A stretch of 64,000 nt of DNA from NCBI RefSeq assembly GCF_003334855.1, contig NZ_QOWE01000022.1:87617-151616 (forward strand), given 5' to 3'. This document shows positions 25,759-36,268 of the stretch, piece after piece. A program made the position numbers and the translations under genes. The notes beneath the pieces were generated by a model. The model was not told where the DNA came from and ran no database searches. It worked only from the letters and a program-made list of their open reading frames with translations. Position 1 is the stretch's first letter, and each line of letters starts with the position of its first letter. Source of the DNA: Larkinella punicea (GTDB taxonomy: Bacteria > Bacteroidota > Bacteroidia > Cytophagales > Spirosomataceae).

Positions 25759-27690
25759 TTAATTCTCCACAGTGAGAAAAGAAAGCCTGCCCTGCCGCCG
25801 AAACTCCCAGATTTTTACAAGTGAAAAGATCACGGGTAAGATAATTAAGGCATATATTGTTGCCGTAACCAGACCAAAAACATACGGGTATGTTATGGGC
25901 TTCATGATGTCGCTACCTACCCCCGTTGAAATCAAAACCGGGAATAAACCAATCATGTCCACCACTACCGTCATCAATACGGGCCGAATTCGTAAAACAG
26001 CTCCTGCAAAAATTGCATTTTCAATATCGGTTTCGGATAGCGTTTCCTGGCGCTGCCCCTTCTGCCGAACTAAGTTTCCCAAGGATTGATTCATGTAGAC
26101 CAGAATTAATACACCCGTCTCTACGGCTACCCCAAAGAGTGCAATAAAGCCGACCGCTACCGCCACTGAAAAATTTACCTGAAAGAAATGCAATGAGTAT
26201 ACGCCCCCCATTAAGGCAATAGGTACACTGCTTAGCACAATTAATACTTCTCGTAATGATTTGAACGTCAGGTATAGGACCAAAGTGATGATAAGGAGCA
26301 CGATGGGAATAATGAAAGTCAGTCGTTGTTGGGCTCTGACTTGATTTTCATATTGCCCGCTCCACTGGATGAAGTACCCTTGCGGTAGTGTTTTAAACTG
26401 CTCTTCAACGCGAAGTTTAGCCTCTTTCACCACACTACCCATGTCCCTGCCTCTTACGTTAAAGAGTACCGTTCCCCGTAGCAATGCGTTTTCAGAATTA
26501 ATCATTGGTGGCCCTTCGGTCACTCGGATATCCACAACGGAGGAAAGGGGAATGGTACCATATTGCTCCGTAAGGATTGGAATTCGTTTAATTTCAGCAA
26601 TATCGTTCCTATAGTCCTGCCCAAGGCGCAGATTTACATTGAAGCGACGGCGACCCTCCACGGTACTGGTTAAATTCGCCCCGCCCAGGGCGGTTTCTAT
26701 GATCATTCCTACATCTTCCTCATCAAGGCCGTACCGGGCAATCTCCTTGCGTTTCATGGCTAATTCAAGGTATTTTCCACCCATCAACTGCTCGACGTAT
26801 AAATCCTGTAATCCCTCCACGCCTTTGATGACTTTTTCTATCTGTAAAGACAGGGAGTAGATGGAATCAAGGCGCTGCCCGTACACCTTGATGCCCACAT
26901 CGGTGCGGATACCGGTTGACAGCATATTAATTCGGTTGATGATGGGCTGCGTCCAGCCCACTGAGACCCCCGGAATTCTTATTTTATTGTTCATTTCCTG
27001 GATTAACTTCTCCTTTGTCATTCCTTCCCGCCACTGGTCACGGGGTTTAAGGATGATAATGCTTTCAATCATGCTGATGGGAGAGTTGTCGGTAGCCGTG
27101 GAGGCACGTCCGGCCTTACCTAAGATGTTTTCCACCTCCGGAAAACTTTTAATAATCCGGTCCTGCACTTGTACGATTCGCTTGGCTTCTGAGTTGGAAA
27201 CATCGGGAAGAGCAACTGGCATCAATAGCAAGGAGCCTTCATCCAAAGGGGGCATGAATTCAGAACCGGTATTTATCAGGATAGGAATACTTCCCAACAG
27301 CGTCAGTAGAACCAAGGCAAGTGTAGTTTTTTTCCACTTCAGACCTAAATGCACGGCGGGGCTGGCAAGGTGAATAAAAAAGTTAGAAACCGGATTACGA
27401 CTTTCTGGGATTAATCTTCCTTTTAGGAAAATCCGTAGTAACATGGGGATAATCAGCAAAGTGACAACTGCCGAACCGCCCATGGTAAACGTTTTGGTCA
27501 AAACAAGAGGGCTAAATAGCTTTTTTTCTTGCCCGGTTAGGAACAGAATGGGAGAGAATGAAATTAAGGTGACAAGTATGGAGGAAAATACAGCTCTGCC
27601 AATCGTTCGGCTCGATTTTTCAATAATATCAATTCTATCTTGTTCTTTGAGTTCCTTCGTATGACCGATACGATGCTTTGGATTAGCCAT
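25759..27690 (-). CDS. C-terminal half of a split CusA/CzcA-type RND pump, 643 aa
   Basis: The protein begins in the cytosolic loop before TM5 (RTIGRAVFSSILVTLISFSPILFLTGQEKKLF). It contains TM5-TM12 and the second periplasmic porter half: PPLDEGSLLLMPVALPDVSN, LGKAGRASTATDNSPISMIE, MLSTGIRTDVGIKVYG. These are heavy-metal-efflux (HME-RND) signatures. TM1-TM4 and the first porter half are encoded by the separate gene just upstream (27708-28997), 17 bp away. The same break occurs in the second pump at 38201/38198, so this is not a fresh frameshift. Role: proton-driven Cu(I)/Ag(I) (or other metal) export. Confidence 0.9.
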   Translation of the reverse strand: MANPKHRIGHTKELKEQDRIDIIEKSSRTIGRAVFSSILVTLISFSPILFLTGQEKKLFSPLVLTKTFTMGGSAVVTLLIIPMLLRIFLKGRLIPESRNPVSNFFIHLASPAVHLGLKWKKTTLALVLLTLLGSIPILINTGSEFMPPLDEGSLLLMPVALPDVSNSEAKRIVQVQDRIIKSFPEVENILGKAGRASTATDNSPISMIESIIILKPRDQWREGMTKEKLIQEMNNKIRIPGVSVGWTQPIINRINMLSTGIRTDVGIKVYGQRLDSIYSLSLQIEKVIKGVEGLQDLYVEQLMGGKYLELAMKRKEIARYGLDEEDVGMIIETALGGANLTSTVEGRRRFNVNLRLGQDYRNDIAEIKRIPILTEQYGTIPLSSVVDIRVTEGPPMINSENALLRGTVLFNVRGRDMGSVVKEAKLRVEEQFKTLPQGYFIQWSGQYENQVRAQQRLTFIIPIVLLIITLVLYLTFKSLREVLIVLSSVPIALMGGVYSLHFFQVNFSVAVAVGFIALFGVAVETGVLILVYMNQSLGNLVRQKGQRQETLSETDIENAIFAGAVLRIRPVLMTVVVDMIGLFPVLISTGVGSDIMKPITYPYVFGLVTATIYALIILPVIFSLVKIWEFRRQGRLSFLTVEN

Positions 27691-27707
27691 GGTAGTTATT
27701 CTTTGCT

Positions 27708-28997
27708 TTAGTAATCCAGCTTTTGCTCATCAATGTCGAGTACCTCATTTGTTAATTGCTTATAAGCGTTCTCTACCATCACAATGCCTGAATCGACTAA
27801 ATCACCCACCGCTAATGCTACCCCTCCCAATGACATAATATTGGAAGTTATCCCAAATATTTTCATGAGTATAAATCCGATCAGGATGGAAAATATAATG
27901 CTGAGAATAGCTACCAGGCCTCCTCCCCAATGGAAGAGAAACAACAATACAATGACCGATACCACCACGATTTCTTCCGTAATAGTCTCTCGTAACGTAT
28001 CAATGGCGGCCAGAATGAGGTTGCTTCTGTCATAGGCCACTTGAAAGGATACTCCTGGTGGAAGCCCTTTTTCCACTTCCTGAAGTCTTGACTTGACCCG
28101 TTCAATTACATCTTTGGCATTCTCGCCGTACCGCATTACGACAATGCCACCGACGACTTCTCCCTCGCCATTCTCTTCGATAACTCCAAGCCGGATATCT
28201 CCGCCCATTTGCACAGAGGCTACGTCTTTCACTGTGATGGGAATGGATTTATACATTCCCAACCGGATATCTTCAATGTCCTCCATGCTTTTCAGATACC
28301 CCAGCCCTTTCACCATATATCCGGCCCGGTTCATTTCAAAAAGACTTCCCCCCACATCGCGGTTATTCCGGGTAATGGCTTGAATGAGGGACATAAAGGA
28401 AATATTATAATAGACTAACTTATTAGGGTCTATAGTCACCTGGTATTGCTTCTGGAATCCTCCGAATGAGGCAATTTCTGCTACCCCCGGAACATTTTGA
28501 AGAGCAAATTTGACATACCAATCCTGGACCGCTCGAAGTTCACCCAAATCATAGCCTGGAGCCTTCAGCGTGTACCAGAAGACATGCCCGATCCCCGTGC
28601 CATCCGGGCCGAGCGTTGGGGTGATACCGGGAGGCAGTAAGCGAGCAGCATAATTGAGCCTTTCTAATACCCGTGAGCGTGCCCAGTAGATTTCTACATC
28701 GTCATTGAAAATGACAAAAACGAAACTCATTCCGAACATGGACGACGCCCTTATATTTTTTATGTTCGGAATACCCTGCAGATTGGCTACCAAAGGATAC
28801 GTAATCTGGTCTTCCATTATCTGCGGGTTACGCCCCATCCATTCGGTATAAATGATCACCTGATTCTCAGAAAGATCCGGAATGGCATCCACGGGGGTCT
28901 CCCAGATAGCATATACACCACCTGACAGGATAGCGATAATCAGTAGCAGCACCATGAACCGATTGTGGATAGACCAGGTAATAATTTTTTCGATCAT
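27708..28997 (-). CDS. N-terminal half of a split CusA/CzcA-type RND pump, 429 aa
   Basis: The protein contains TM1 (MVLLLIIAILSGGVYAIWE), the first porter half (GPDGTGIGHVFWYTLKAPGYDL; PGVAEIASFGGFQKQYQVTID) and TM2-TM4. It ends soon after VGDLVDSGIVMVENAYKQL, the TM4 segment with the proton-relay Asp. A natural stop (TAA) follows DEQKLDY. The C-half starts 17 bp on. The gene is the first of its operon; I find no TTGTAA operator module upstream. Confidence 0.9.
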   Translation of the reverse strand: MIEKIITWSIHNRFMVLLLIIAILSGGVYAIWETPVDAIPDLSENQVIIYTEWMGRNPQIMEDQITYPLVANLQGIPNIKNIRASSMFGMSFVFVIFNDDVEIYWARSRVLERLNYAARLLPPGITPTLGPDGTGIGHVFWYTLKAPGYDLGELRAVQDWYVKFALQNVPGVAEIASFGGFQKQYQVTIDPNKLVYYNISFMSLIQAITRNNRDVGGSLFEMNRAGYMVKGLGYLKSMEDIEDIRLGMYKSIPITVKDVASVQMGGDIRLGVIEENGEGEVVGGIVVMRYGENAKDVIERVKSRLQEVEKGLPPGVSFQVAYDRSNLILAAIDTLRETITEEIVVVSVIVLLFLFHWGGGLVAILSIIFSILIGFILMKIFGITSNIMSLGGVALAVGDLVDSGIVMVENAYKQLTNEVLDIDEQKLDY

Positions 28998-29280
28998 ATC
29001 ATGAGCTCAATTAGAAAAGGAAAGCGATAGATATCACTGACTGGTAGGTTCAATTTTGAAGGTCAGCTCTAATAAACATTAGTCATTATCAATTGAACCT
29101 TTTAGGCAAAAAGCTGCACTGATAGCCTTCTTTTGAAATGAAATGGAGACTTTGCCTGCCATGACATGACGTTGATAAACTATTTGTGTACGGGCGAATT
29201 CTAGAGAGTGCTGAAAATCAAAAAGTGGTGGGTGCAATCGAACCGTAATGGAAATATTCTGCTTTTAGAAATCGCAAACA

Positions 29281-29802
29281 CGGCTTGGGTAGAATTATGC
29301 TTCATTTCCCTTCAGACAAAATGGGTGTTTCCCAACTGGCCAGCTCATCGGCAAAATCTAACTCCTCTCAAGCCGTAATACAAGTAACAAAAACATCGGA
29401 CACACCAAGTTGCCGGAAGTCGTTCATTACCGGAAGCCGCACGAGCGGCCCCGCAAAATTTAGTCTCTTCACTTTCTGTCAGGTAGATACCGAGCAGTTC
29501 TTTTTCCCCTTTCAAACTTAAGCCAATGACGCTATACAATACGCGGGAAACTACGTTGCCTTTCAGCTGAATTTTATAAGGAGCCTCCACATTTTGGTGA
29601 TTAACGATGGCAGCCACTTATTTTTCTTGCAAGCGCAGGTGCATTTTACCCTGAAAAGCCGTTATTATGAAATGCTTCAGTAAAGGAGCAAATACGCCAT
29701 TTCCATCGGTGAGAGTCTTGCCCGCGTACAGGGCTTTAATGGTCTGAGCCTGAAACTGGTCGAACGTGGTCGCCTACGCGGTCAAATTGCTCTGTCATGA
29801 TA
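29281..29802 (-). pseudogene. Decayed IS256-family transposase
   Basis: In several minus-strand frames, pieces match IS256-type transposases. IKALYAGKTLTDGNGVFAPL and LLKHFIITAFQGKM (about 29640-29750) match the N-terminal part; compare AIKGLYEGK in the element at 63936. YKIQLKGNVVSRVLYSVIGL followed by SLKGEKELLGIYLTESEETKF (about 29450-29580) matches the catalytic middle. NDFRQLGVSDVFVTCITA (about 29345-29410) matches the following segment. Frameshifts, an internal deletion and stops separate the pieces. It lies upstream of the first RND operon. Confidence 0.8.
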
Positions 29803-29907
29803 CAACAACTGAATTGGAGTTAAGTTTCTGGTATTTGTTAACTTTTACTCCTGCTGATTAATGAACAGAATCTATTGCTTCGAAGCTAAAAAATGATGCA
29901 AATATAT

Positions 29908-30339
29908 TTATGGCTTTTTGACATGTTGCTCCTGAAAACAGACCAAGGCACAGGCAGAACCTTTTAAGCTGCTGTGCACATTACCAATTTTCTTTCCCTT
30001 AGCGTCGTAAACATCACAGGTTTTTCCATTGTCTTTAATTGTTAACTCAATATCCCCATTGACATTATAGTACGTTTTGCCATCCTTACCCATACGGCCC
30101 ATTTTTTTGTTGGTTTTGGCATCAATGAGATTGCCCTGGTTGTCGATAAAGGCAATTTTCTGGCCATGACTGTCCTGAATAATTTGGTCCTTCGTCACTT
30201 TGCCTATGGTGACTCCTCGTTCGTCTTTAATTTCCCCGTTATGCCCAATATGTTTGTAGTTCTGGCTTTGTGCAGATGAAGAAATGGAAACGGAAATGAA
30301 CCCCAAAAGCAGCAGAATAAAAAAAGTGAATGATTTCAT
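29908..30339 (-). CDS. Secreted beta-repeat protein, 143 aa
   Basis: A signal peptide (MKSFTFFILLLLGFISVSISSSAQ) precedes several short repeats of the form IG-V--D-I-D--G--I--I---G: GVTIGKVTKDQIIQDSHGQKI, NQGNLIDAKTNKKMGRMG, KTCDVYDAKGKKIGNV. This resembles the small beta-flower type proteins common in Bacteroidota. Two Cys lie near the C-terminus (SACALVC). A metal role is possible from context but no clear ligand set is visible. Confidence 0.75.
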   Translation of the reverse strand: MKSFTFFILLLLGFISVSISSSAQSQNYKHIGHNGEIKDERGVTIGKVTKDQIIQDSHGQKIAFIDNQGNLIDAKTNKKMGRMGKDGKTYYNVNGDIELTIKDNGKTCDVYDAKGKKIGNVHSSLKGSACALVCFQEQHVKKP

Positions 30340-30549
30340 AGTTGTATGATGATAGAATTGGTTTCAGATGAAGGTCCTGAAAATTCGTATAGTGAGTAGT
30401 TCTAGAGAATTATCTCCTGATTCAACTTACATACGTTGTTTGGCCTGGTACAAAGGTGTATAGTTTTCTAAATCAATTAGCTGATCCTAATCATACAGAA
30501 ATATGATATAGATTTTAGTCATAACCCTATAAAGGTTGTTTGGCTGATT

Positions 30550-30594
30550 AGTATCAGTAGCTTAATATACGACATGAATTAGGCTACTGATACT
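30550..30594 (-). terminator. Inverted repeat overlapping the aldolase stop codon
   Basis: AGTATCAGTAGC (30550-30561) and GCTACTGATACT (30583-30594) form a perfect 12-bp stem around a 21-nt loop. The right arm is inside the last codons of the aldolase gene. There is no clear T-run. Confidence 0.5.
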
Positions 30595-31655
30595 TCCGGA
30601 TCCAAATACACATCCTGGATTGCATTCAAAAGCTTTACGCCTTCTTCAAACGGCCGCTGAAACGCTTTGCGGCCCGAAATCAGACCAGTCCCGCCCGCCC
30701 GCTTGTTGATGACAGCCGTGCGGATAGCGTCTCTTAGATCCGAGGCCCCGAGGGAGCCCCCTCCGGAATTAATAAGTCCTGCGCGGCCCATATAACAATT
30801 GGCTACCTGGTAGCGGCATAGATCAATGGGGTGTTTACTGCTGAGTTGGGTGTAAATCCGATCATCCGGTTTACCGTAACTACTCTCACCTGTATTGAGG
30901 GCTTGAAAGCCTCCGTTGATTTCCGGAAGTTTTTGTTTAATCAGGTCTGCCTGTAGCGTAACGCCGAGATGGTTAGCCTGACCCGTCAAGTCGGCGGCTA
31001 CATGGTAATCCTCTCCTTTCCCTTTATTAAACGCGTTGTTTCTAAGGTAGCACCATAAGATAGTGGCCATTCCCAGGGAGTGCGCTTCTTCAAACGCCCG
31101 GGCAATTTCAACAATCTGCCGACCTGATTCCTCTGAGCCAAAATAGATCGTTGCGCCAATGGCAACAGCCCCCAGATTCCAGGCTTCCTTCACGGTTCCG
31201 AATGGGATCTGGTCGTACCTATTAGGGTAGGTTAGTAATTCATTGTGGTTTATTTTAACGATAAATGGAATTTTATGTGCATACTTCCGGGCCACAATAC
31301 CCAGTGCTCCGAATGTGGTGGCGACTGCATTACAGCCGCCTTCCAGCGCCAACCGGATAATATTTTCGGGATCAAAATAGAGGGGGTTTCCGGCAAAAGA
31401 AGCCCCGGCGCTGTGTTCGACGCCCTGATCAATGGGAAGAATCGACAGATAACCGGTCCCGGTCAATTGGCCATGATTGAAGAGATGCCCTAGACTTCGA
31501 AGCACTTGAGGAGATCGATCAGACGGTACGAATATCCGGTCAATAAAATCAGGCCCCGGAAGGTGAAGTTGCTCTTTTGAGATGGTTTGGGACACATGGG
31601 TCAACAGACTTTCTGCCTCTTCGCCCAATAAATTGGTTATTTCTGATGTATTCAT
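30579..31655 (-). CDS. fbaB: Class I fructose-bisphosphate aldolase (FbaB/DhnA type), 358 aa
   Basis: Family motifs are seen in order: [80 protein letters not shown], and [15 protein letters not shown], which likely holds the Schiff-base lysine. It would cleave fructose 1,6-bisphosphate. This class needs no metal, unlike zinc-dependent class II aldolase. It lies 65 bp downstream of the second RND operon in the same direction. A metal-independent aldolase could protect glycolysis during metal stress, but that is inference. Confidence 0.9.
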   Translation of the reverse strand: MNTSEITNLLGEEAESLLTHVSQTISKEQLHLPGPDFIDRIFVPSDRSPQVLRSLGHLFNHGQLTGTGYLSILPIDQGVEHSAGASFAGNPLYFDPENIIRLALEGGCNAVATTFGALGIVARKYAHKIPFIVKINHNELLTYPNRYDQIPFGTVKEAWNLGAVAIGATIYFGSEESGRQIVEIARAFEEAHSLGMATILWCYLRNNAFNKGKGEDYHVAADLTGQANHLGVTLQADLIKQKLPEINGGFQALNTGESSYGKPDDRIYTQLSSKHPIDLCRYQVANCYMGRAGLINSGGGSLGASDLRDAIRTAVINKRAGGTGLISGRKAFQRPFEEGVKLLNAIQDVYLDPEVSVA

Positions 31656-31720
31656 GGCTTCGCTAGTTAAGATAGAAAATTTAGCTTGCGGATAGATCGA
31701 ACCAATCTGTCTTTCAAAAC

Positions 31721-33544
31721 TTATTGAATAACCTCTTTGGTTTCCCCGCAGCTTAGCATCGCTTCCCCAAAATAAGGGTTGCGAATGATTTTTTGATCAC
31801 TCAGCCAATAGCCTCCCTTGTTGTTTTGGGCCATGGGGCAGTACTGCCGGTAAGCAGGCTTATCAGTAATGCCAAACGCTTTCACACTCCGGTATAACTC
31901 ATCCTCGAAACCGGCAAAAGCCGTACGCTGTTTTTCCAGATTATTCGTGGTGCGAATGATTTTCAGGGCCGCGTTCATAGTGCTTTCATGTTTCATCCAT
32001 TCCTGATGCGTCGCACCGGAAAGTAAATTCATATCTACGCTGGAAATGGCCTTCTCCGCCCCACCCGCTGCGGTTTGGGCTTGCCGGGCATCCGACCGAA
32101 TCAAGGCTTCGGTCAGTTTTAGTGAAGCCTCGTACACCAGGGTCAGTTGTTTTTTAAAGACGTCAGGCGTCTGCTGAACGTTGGTTGAAGCCGCTTGCGC
32201 TACGACAGGAGCTTTTTTCTGATTGGGAGCCGTTTGAACGTTCTCCTCATCGATTTTGGCCGTGATCGGATTAATCCCTTTTTTCAGAATCAATTCGCTG
32301 TAGAGCAGGTAAGCTCCCGACATGGCAATCTTTTCGGTACCGATTAAACCCTTCGTGATGGCCACGCGCTGGTCGGTTTCGGTGCCGATTTCGACCTTAC
32401 GGGGCTGAAAGGTGCCCGTACTCGTCTGAATGAACACAACCGCTCCGTCGCCAGCCCGTACGACCGCATCCGTCGGCAGAGTCAGCCCACGCTGGATACC
32501 ATGCCGGATGAATACCCGCGCCTGCTGGCCGGGCTGAAATTTACTGCCCGGATTAGCCAAAATCGCCCGCATCGTCAGCACCTGGCTTCCGGTTCGGTAT
32601 TCCGGATTAATGAACGCAACCCGTGCCGTCAGATTCAGCCTTTCTTCGCTGCCGACCACCTCAACCCCAACCTGATCCCCGACTTTTATATAATTCGATT
32701 CGCCGGCGTAGAGATCAGCCTCCACCCAAAGTTGCCCCAGGTTCACCAAACGGTACAGCAAAGCCCCTTCACTCACGTACTGGCCTTCACTGGCCGCTAC
32801 CTCCGTCACCGTTCCGCCAGCCGGAGCCACGAACGGGATGCGCGGTTGCACCTTTCGGGTGCGGGCCAACTGACGGATTTGATCGGGTGTCATGCCTGAA
32901 AGCCGTAGTTTTTGTTCGGCCGCTTTGCGAAACTGTTCATAACGAGGTTCCTTGAGTTCATTTTCCTGCTGAAGAGCCACCAGATATTCCTGCTGGTCGG
33001 TCAGGAGTTGTTCGCTATAAATTTCGTAAAGTACCTGCCCTTTGCGCACAAATTGGCCGGATTCCTTGACAACCAACCGCTCGATTCGTCCGGATACGCG
33101 ACTGCTGATGACCTCAATTTGCTCCTGATTGGCTGCCAATCGGGCGTTGAGCACCGTTGCGTTGCTAATGCTGCCCGCCGAGACCGGTTGTACGGTTACG
33201 TTAGCGAGTTGCATTTGACTTTCACTCAGCATAATCGCGACGGCGGAACGGTCAGCCACTTTTCCACCGGTTTTGGTAACCGGTACTAAATCCATAGAAC
33301 AAATTGGACACGTTCCCGGGGCACTCTGTATAACCTGCGGGTGCATCGGGCAGGTATATGTGGTTCCACCGGCCTGCTCAGGACCATGAGAATGTCCATC
33401 CGATCCACCAACCAGATGCGGGTGGGTATCGGCCTGAAGTTGAGTTGTATCCTTTGTTTTAGTCGCGGTTGATCCGCCCGACTGGCAGGCTGCATTCAGC
33501 AGCACCAGCAGAGCGGCTGATCCATATATCCATTGCCTGAGCAT
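31721..33544 (-). CDS. CusB-like adaptor with N-terminal metal-binding and C-terminal DUF3347 domains, 607 aa
   Basis: A lipobox (LNAAC) is followed by a His-rich stretch and a heavy-metal-binding domain, [20 protein letters not shown] with CSMDL next. The membrane-fusion core follows ([40 protein letters not shown]). The last 150 residues form a DUF3347 domain: [18 protein letters not shown], then [18 protein letters not shown] and [13 protein letters not shown]. That domain also exists as a separate protein at 44505. Both extra domains look able to bind copper. The start is 2 bp from the preceding adaptor's stop, so they are translationally coupled. Confidence 0.92.
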   Translation of the reverse strand: MLRQWIYGSAALLVLLNAACQSGGSTATKTKDTTQLQADTHPHLVGGSDGHSHGPEQAGGTTYTCPMHPQVIQSAPGTCPICSMDLVPVTKTGGKVADRSAVAIMLSESQMQLANVTVQPVSAGSISNATVLNARLAANQEQIEVISSRVSGRIERLVVKESGQFVRKGQVLYEIYSEQLLTDQQEYLVALQQENELKEPRYEQFRKAAEQKLRLSGMTPDQIRQLARTRKVQPRIPFVAPAGGTVTEVAASEGQYVSEGALLYRLVNLGQLWVEADLYAGESNYIKVGDQVGVEVVGSEERLNLTARVAFINPEYRTGSQVLTMRAILANPGSKFQPGQQARVFIRHGIQRGLTLPTDAVVRAGDGAVVFIQTSTGTFQPRKVEIGTETDQRVAITKGLIGTEKIAMSGAYLLYSELILKKGINPITAKIDEENVQTAPNQKKAPVVAQAASTNVQQTPDVFKKQLTLVYEASLKLTEALIRSDARQAQTAAGGAEKAISSVDMNLLSGATHQEWMKHESTMNAALKIIRTTNNLEKQRTAFAGFEDELYRSVKAFGITDKPAYRQYCPMAQNNKGGYWLSDQKIIRNPYFGEAMLSCGETKEVIQ

Positions 33545-33546
33545 AG

Positions 33547-34962
33547 TTATTCGGTTGAATTAGAAACGTTGATAAAACTTTCACTATCAATCAAAAATTG
33601 GGCATTTCGGGCTACCTCCTGATCTTCCCTCAATCCGCCCCTAATGGCAATCCGATGACCAGAAACGCCACCGGTTTGTACACGTACCGGCTTAAAACTT
33701 CCATTCTGGCGAATAAATACCACCCGTTCGTTTCCTAAATCCAGCACGGCTGTCGCGGGCAGCCATAGCCCTTCCCGGGCCGGTTGTCGGATAATGGCGC
33801 GGGCTAATTGGCCCACGCGCTTATTTTTTCCTCCTGGAAGGTAAGCGCGGATTGTCACGAAGCTTGACGACGCCCCGGTGCCCCCATTCTCAAAAAAAGG
33901 CACAATGAAACTCACCCGGGCTGACTGTGAAGGCTGGCCAGCCTGGTCGAAGGATATGGTTAGCGGATCGCCTGGTTTGACCCCGGTCGCATCCCGGGCG
34001 TATAGCCGGAATTCTGCCCAAAGTCGGCTGGGGTCTACCACCCGAAATAGGGTTTGACCAGTCTGTACATACTGCCCCTGACGCAACAACAGCGGAGAAA
34101 CCCGATCATTACCCATGCCAGCTGACGCGGGAGCGGGTTGGGTGAAGGTGATTTCATCCGAACCGCTACTCATGCCGTCGGCACTCATGCCGCCCGAAGC
34201 TTCGCTAGGTGGTGTCGATGCGGCTGGTACAGGCGCTGATTCTTCTACCACATACCCGTCGTAGGGACTAAATACCGCCAGCGAATAGCTAGGCTTGCCG
34301 GTCCTGATCAAGTCAGCAATCTGGTTATCGGTGACACCGAGCAACCTGAGTTTTTGTTTGGCGGAGCTTATCAAAGGCTGGTTATCTGCGTCGGCACTCA
34401 CTAGGAAAAGTAGCTCCCTTTGGGCCGTAACGATATCGGGGCTATAGATTTCCAGCAGCTTCTGCCCTTTTCGAATGGGCTGGTAGTTATAGCGCACGAA
34501 TAACTTTTCAACCCGACCGCCAAATCGGGTGGGAATGGTAAAAAGTCGCCGGGTATCGTAGGTAACAATGCCGTTAGCCTTCAACTCGACGGTTTCACGG
34601 CGTCGTTCGGGATGTACGGTCGATATCGTGGCCACCACAGCGGAGTTCGTGGGCTTGAGCAGGTTTTTTAAGTCCGTGTCAATTACTACGCTGTCGCCTG
34701 CACTGGCTTTCTTTACCAAATCCATTCCACAGATTGGGCAGCTTCCGGGCTTGTCCTGTACAATCTGCGGGTGCATCGGGCAGGTGTATTCCTCTTCCAC
34801 GGACTGATGAGCGTGCCCCTGGTGTGTACCTTCGTTCAATTTGCGGGAATCACCTTCAAGTAATTTCTGCCCGTTCTTCGACTGGCAACCTACCAACAGT
34901 AGTCCGGTCATTAGCAGGAGGGAAATTCCTCTATTTTTCCAATTCACGTTCATAAGCGACAA
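33547..34962 (-). CDS. CusB-like adaptor with N-terminal metal-binding domain, lipoprotein, 471 aa
   Basis: A lipobox (LLVGCQ) and a His-rich segment precede the heavy-metal-binding domain [20 protein letters not shown] followed by GMDL. The membrane-fusion core has FGGRVEKLFVRYNYQPIRKG, a helical hairpin, and VFSPYDGYVVEE, with a Met/Ser-rich insert (SGGMSADGMSSGSDE) in the second half. It overlaps the TolC-like gene by 32 bp; an internal ATG at 34953 would reduce the overlap. It should work with the split pump and TolC-like protein of the same operon. Confidence 0.9.
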   Translation of the reverse strand: MSLMNVNWKNRGISLLLMTGLLLVGCQSKNGQKLLEGDSRKLNEGTHQGHAHQSVEEEYTCPMHPQIVQDKPGSCPICGMDLVKKASAGDSVVIDTDLKNLLKPTNSAVVATISTVHPERRRETVELKANGIVTYDTRRLFTIPTRFGGRVEKLFVRYNYQPIRKGQKLLEIYSPDIVTAQRELLFLVSADADNQPLISSAKQKLRLLGVTDNQIADLIRTGKPSYSLAVFSPYDGYVVEESAPVPAASTPPSEASGGMSADGMSSGSDEITFTQPAPASAGMGNDRVSPLLLRQGQYVQTGQTLFRVVDPSRLWAEFRLYARDATGVKPGDPLTISFDQAGQPSQSARVSFIVPFFENGGTGASSSFVTIRAYLPGGKNKRVGQLARAIIRQPAREGLWLPATAVLDLGNERVVFIRQNGSFKPVRVQTGGVSGHRIAIRGGLREDQEVARNAQFLIDSESFINVSNSTE

Positions 34963-36268
34963 TCATTCGGTAATAGTCTTGCAAGCGATTCAGGTAATCC
35001 ATTTGGCTCATATTGAGCGTTTCCCAGCCATCGATCACGACCGGTAACTGCTCTTTATTTTGCTCGTAGGCAATCATTAGCGTTTGATAATTCTTCTGGA
35101 AGGTCGGAATGACCCGCTCCCGGTAATTGTCCAACTGCTGCTTCATGTTGCGTAACTCCGTCTGCATGGCGGCAACCATGCCCTGCGTTTCATTGAGCAT
35201 CGCTTCCCGCTCTTTCTGCATAGCCTGGATCTCATACTTCATACCTTTAATCTCTGCTTTGTACATCCGCGAAGACCAGGGAGCGATAGGAATTGTCACC
35301 ATCCCCATTGCCGTGAACTGATTGGGCATCCCTTTATCGAGGGGAGACATATGGTCGAAACGAATTCTAAACTCGGGTCTGCGCTCCGCTTTCTGGGCTT
35401 CGATGCCAAAGTACATGGAACGAATGGTCTGATCCATGCGTCGAATGTCGCTTCGATTGCCGGCAATCAGCGCCGTGTCGATCAAGGTTACCTCCGACAG
35501 GGACAGGTCTTTCGGAATGATTAAGGTCGTATCAATCGTAAAAAGCTCCGTTTTGGGTCGGTTCATCAACGTATTCAACCCAATTCGTTTCTGGTCAATC
35601 TCCGCTTTAACCATCAACAGCATATTATCCAATTCGTAAAGCCGGGCCTGGGCTTTGTAGATATTTCCCAGGCTACCCTTCGAATAGGGATAGCGGATGT
35701 CCGCCAGTTTCTTCATCGTTTGCAAAATTTGCTGATTTTCGATCAGGACCGCCTGCTTCTGCTCGCCTACCAGCCATTCGTAGTAAAGTTGCTTGGCCTG
35801 CGCCCGTAGCTGATTGAAACTAACCGCCCTCCCGGCTTCTTCGACGGAGGCCCGGGAGCGTTGATAAGCTACCTGTGCCCGTTGTTTGGCCTGATTGGGA
35901 ACGGCCTGTTCGCCGGAAATCATTACCGAACCTTTGTCGCGTTCTTCCATGATATAGCTTCGTGGGTAGGCCATCATGAATGTTCCGGCGCCCACCATCG
36001 GGGCCATCCAGCTCCTGGCGCCCTCCGCCGTCGCCCGCAGGGAAGCCGCGCGATTCCCATATGTTTGGAGTTGGGGATTGCCGGCGTCAATGACCGCCAG
36101 AATGCTATCGAGCCGTAGAACCGGGCCGCGATCATTCGGGTTACGATTTGCTGGGCTGGAAAGGATGGCTGGTTCGGCAACCGTATTGCCTGGAGCGGTT
36201 TGTGCAAACCCGGTCAGGCAAAGGAGATAGGTTAAACCCAGAAAATAGGGGGATTTAATGCGTAACAT
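34931..36268 (-). CDS. TolC/CusC-like outer-membrane efflux protein, 445 aa
   Basis: A signal peptide (LGLTYLLCLTGFAQ) precedes a long alpha-helical outer-membrane factor with two repeats: DSILAVIDAGNPQLQTYGNR to AKQLYYEWLVGEQKQAVLIE, and ITLI-type repeat to VVIDGWETLNMSQMDYLNRL. It forms the outer-membrane exit channel of the RND complex. It overlaps the pump C-half gene by 14 bp and the adaptor by 32 bp, which shows tight operon packing. It is the only TolC-like gene in the window, so it may also serve the first RND operon. Confidence 0.9.
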   Translation of the reverse strand: MLRIKSPYFLGLTYLLCLTGFAQTAPGNTVAEPAILSSPANRNPNDRGPVLRLDSILAVIDAGNPQLQTYGNRAASLRATAEGARSWMAPMVGAGTFMMAYPRSYIMEERDKGSVMISGEQAVPNQAKQRAQVAYQRSRASVEEAGRAVSFNQLRAQAKQLYYEWLVGEQKQAVLIENQQILQTMKKLADIRYPYSKGSLGNIYKAQARLYELDNMLLMVKAEIDQKRIGLNTLMNRPKTELFTIDTTLIIPKDLSLSEVTLIDTALIAGNRSDIRRMDQTIRSMYFGIEAQKAERRPEFRIRFDHMSPLDKGMPNQFTAMGMVTIPIAPWSSRMYKAEIKGMKYEIQAMQKEREAMLNETQGMVAAMQTELRNMKQQLDNYRERVIPTFQKNYQTLMIAYEQNKEQLPVVIDGWETLNMSQMDYLNRLQDYYRMIVAYERELEK

